A stretch of DNA of 64,000 bases from Desulfomonile tiedjei (GTDB taxonomy: Bacteria > Desulfobacterota > Desulfomonilia > Desulfomonilales > Desulfomonilaceae), in contig JACRDF010000020.1 of the NCBI GenBank assembly GCA_016212925.1, forward strand, positions 51,615 to 115,614. Direction: 5' to 3'. Made by a program: the position numbers and the translations under genes. Within the stretch, counting starts at the first letter, position 1. Each line of letters begins with the position of its first letter. Positions 62,651 through 64,000 of the stretch are shown piece after piece. Below the pieces are notes generated by a model. It did not search any database and was not told the origin of the DNA. It saw only the letters and a program-made list of their open reading frames with translations.

Positions 62651-63715
62651 TCATTTCGCTGAAGCAGGCAGAAACTCGAAAGGTTGAGCCGGTTCAAACT
62701 TGCTGGCAGCGCTGCCCGAATAAGTCTTTCCACCTTGCAGAGTGAGCTTCTTGACCGGCGCACCTTCTTTCAAATCCAGTTCCGTCAGCGGTACCCAAAA
62801 CGTGGTCGGGCTCGTGGCCGAATCATAGTAGTAGACCCTGTTCTTATGGTCGGAGACCGTGCGCCAATAGGTCGACGCAATGTTCGGCTGACCCGGAGTG
62901 GTTATCCCCAGCGGTACGGAGACCCCGCGAATGACGCCGAAGACGCTAGCCACAGCCTGGAACATGTGGGCCGTTTTGGGAATGGCGTTAATGAAAAACG
63001 AAGCACGGGCAAAACGATCCGATGCTCTAATGGTGCCCGGTAGGAAGACCATTCCTCCGATCTGCTCCCAGTAGGTGTTCAGGGCGAGCTGCTGGTCAAA
63101 AACAGGCGAGTTCGTCATAATTGGATACTCTTTGCCGTGATGGATGACGAGTTTACCTTTGACGTATTCGAAAATGGCAGAGTCACCGGTAGGATCGGAA
63201 AGCGCCAAATGTCCTGCTCCACGTTTTCCACCAGGTAGGTCCGGGGCTATAACCACGAAAGGGTCATCGCGCAAGGCGTCGACGGCTTCGGTCACGGAGG
63301 CGTAGTTGTCGAGCACATACTGGCCCCAAGCCGCAATGGACATGGTCGGCCGTTTTTCGTCTGGCTTGGGATACTCAGATTCCGTCAGATACAGAACGTT
63401 GGCAACCAGCCCCTTCTCATTCATTCCATCGACAGAGCTGACCCCGTAGAAAGAGCAAATCACGCTGCCGTACTTCGATACCCATTTGATCGAGGTTGGC
63501 CCTGATGCTCCATCACGCTTCATGCCGAGCGGAAAGGCCCAGAGGTCGGTACCCGTCTCTTCAGCCCAGTCCATCGACCGCCCCGTGATGATCGTGCCGT
63601 CTGGGCCGAGATAGACCGCGCGGGTGCACGCATCAGCCTTCTGGACAGCGACAACAGTCGCCGTCAATGCAATCAGTGCCACAAACAGAGCTTCTCTAAT
63701 AGTCTTGCGGTTCAT
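62651..63715 (-). CDS. Exported linear-amide C-N hydrolase (choloylglycine hydrolase / penicillin V acylase family)
   Basis: 354 residues from ATG 63715 (AGAGGA 8 nt upstream). A Sec signal (REALFVALIALTATVVAVQKADA) is followed immediately by Cys30, which after cleavage becomes the N-terminal nucleophile of an Ntn hydrolase (ADA-CTRAV). Family residues follow: GRSMDWAE with the catalytic Asp, a central NEKGLVAN segment, SDPTGDSAIFEY, and MTNSPVFDQQL with the oxyanion Asn. The family hydrolyses penicillin V, bile salts or acyl-homoserine lactones. In an environmental bacterium a quorum-signal or lipid amide is as likely as bile salts. Confidence 0.87.
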   Translation of the reverse strand: MNRKTIREALFVALIALTATVVAVQKADACTRAVYLGPDGTIITGRSMDWAEETGTDLWAFPLGMKRDGASGPTSIKWVSKYGSVICSFYGVSSVDGMNEKGLVANVLYLTESEYPKPDEKRPTMSIAAWGQYVLDNYASVTEAVDALRDDPFVVIAPDLPGGKRGAGHLALSDPTGDSAIFEYVKGKLVIHHGKEYPIMTNSPVFDQQLALNTYWEQIGGMVFLPGTIRASDRFARASFFINAIPKTAHMFQAVASVFGVIRGVSVPLGITTPGQPNIASTYWRTVSDHKNRVYYYDSATSPTTFWVPLTELDLKEGAPVKKLTLQGGKTYSGSAASKFEPAQPFEFLPASAK

Positions 63716-64000
63716 TGTCCAATTCCTCTCTCGTTTTGGGGGGTGGCGGGCTGACGAATGTAATAAAGCCAAACCCGTTACCATTTGGTCCGGAATAGGA
63801 ATCCCGACGTAGCCAGACTTGCACAGCAAGATGCCGGAGGCAAGTCATCAGAAAAGAAATGGGGTCACCCATTAAAAGGCCCTCTGTCAAGGGAAAAAAC
63901 TCTCCTGTTGCAAGGAAAGGATCGTTTCCTTGCTGAGGGTACGGCCGTGTTGCGTACAGCCTCCGTCAGTGCCTGCTCTTCACCTTTGCCGGTATTTCTC

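Overview
The window comes from a Gram-negative bacterium: it has a TolC-type outer-membrane protein, periplasmic adaptors, and a Wzm/Wzt-type surface-glycan exporter. Its cobalamin-riboswitch cobU-cobT unit, B12-type radical SAM enzymes and abundant palindromic repeats are compatible with an anaerobic deltaproteobacterial (Desulfobacterota, Desulfomonile-like) lineage. That lineage is an impression from gene content and repeat style, not a proof.

Layout. (1) 1-4.8 kb, minus strand: an export unit of periplasmic adaptor, outer-membrane lipoprotein and a PqqD/M50-protease/HlyD membrane protein that runs off the left edge. A ferritin-like protein follows. (2) 5.9-41.6 kb: a large surface-polysaccharide island. 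It holds a heptose-type kinase/nucleotidyltransferase with inverted domain order, SDR, Gfo/Idh, HAD and APH-like genes, a split transketolase, a zinc-type dehydrogenase, an RmlD-like reductase, at least eight methyltransferase-like proteins, several glycosyltransferases including two fusions, the ABC exporter pair, and two radical SAM proteins. A family of methyltransferase-like domains occurs four times in three adjacent genes. (3) 42-46 kb: a zinc/manganese/iron-type ABC importer whose permease is fused to a DtxR-family repressor, then a 55-codon DUF1328 membrane protein. (4) 46.3-48.8 kb, minus strand: an epimerase, a small unknown protein and a PfkB kinase. (5) 48.9-51.5 kb: a cobalamin riboswitch controlling cobU and cobT, invaded by palindromic elements, one of which appears to sit inside the aptamer. 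(6) 51.9-62.6 kb: an intact tRNA-Val(CAC), followed by cargo blocks separated by three repeats that each begin with the 3' half of a tRNA-Val. Block A is an MNT/HEPN pair with the HEPN gene broken. Block B is a type I restriction system with a Fic protein, and its hsdR is broken by an in-frame stop. Block C is a radical SAM gene. (7) 62.7-63.7 kb: an exported choloylglycine-hydrolase-family enzyme.

How the genes fit together. The island at 9-41 kb reads as one biosynthetic programme: activation of an unusual sugar or polyol, its redox and methyl tailoring, assembly by GT2 and TIGR04372-type transferases, and export by the ABC pair. The metal importer probably senses its own substrate through the fused repressor domain. 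The tRNA-Val locus looks like an accretion site for defence cargo, now decaying.

Most worth checking: the transposon-like insertion in the riboswitch aptamer, the covarying hairpin family at 47-51.5 kb, the tRNA-half repeats that delimit defence cargo, the in-frame stop in a triple Cys-rich linker of HsdR, and the duplicated methyltransferase-like protein with a lectin-like tail.
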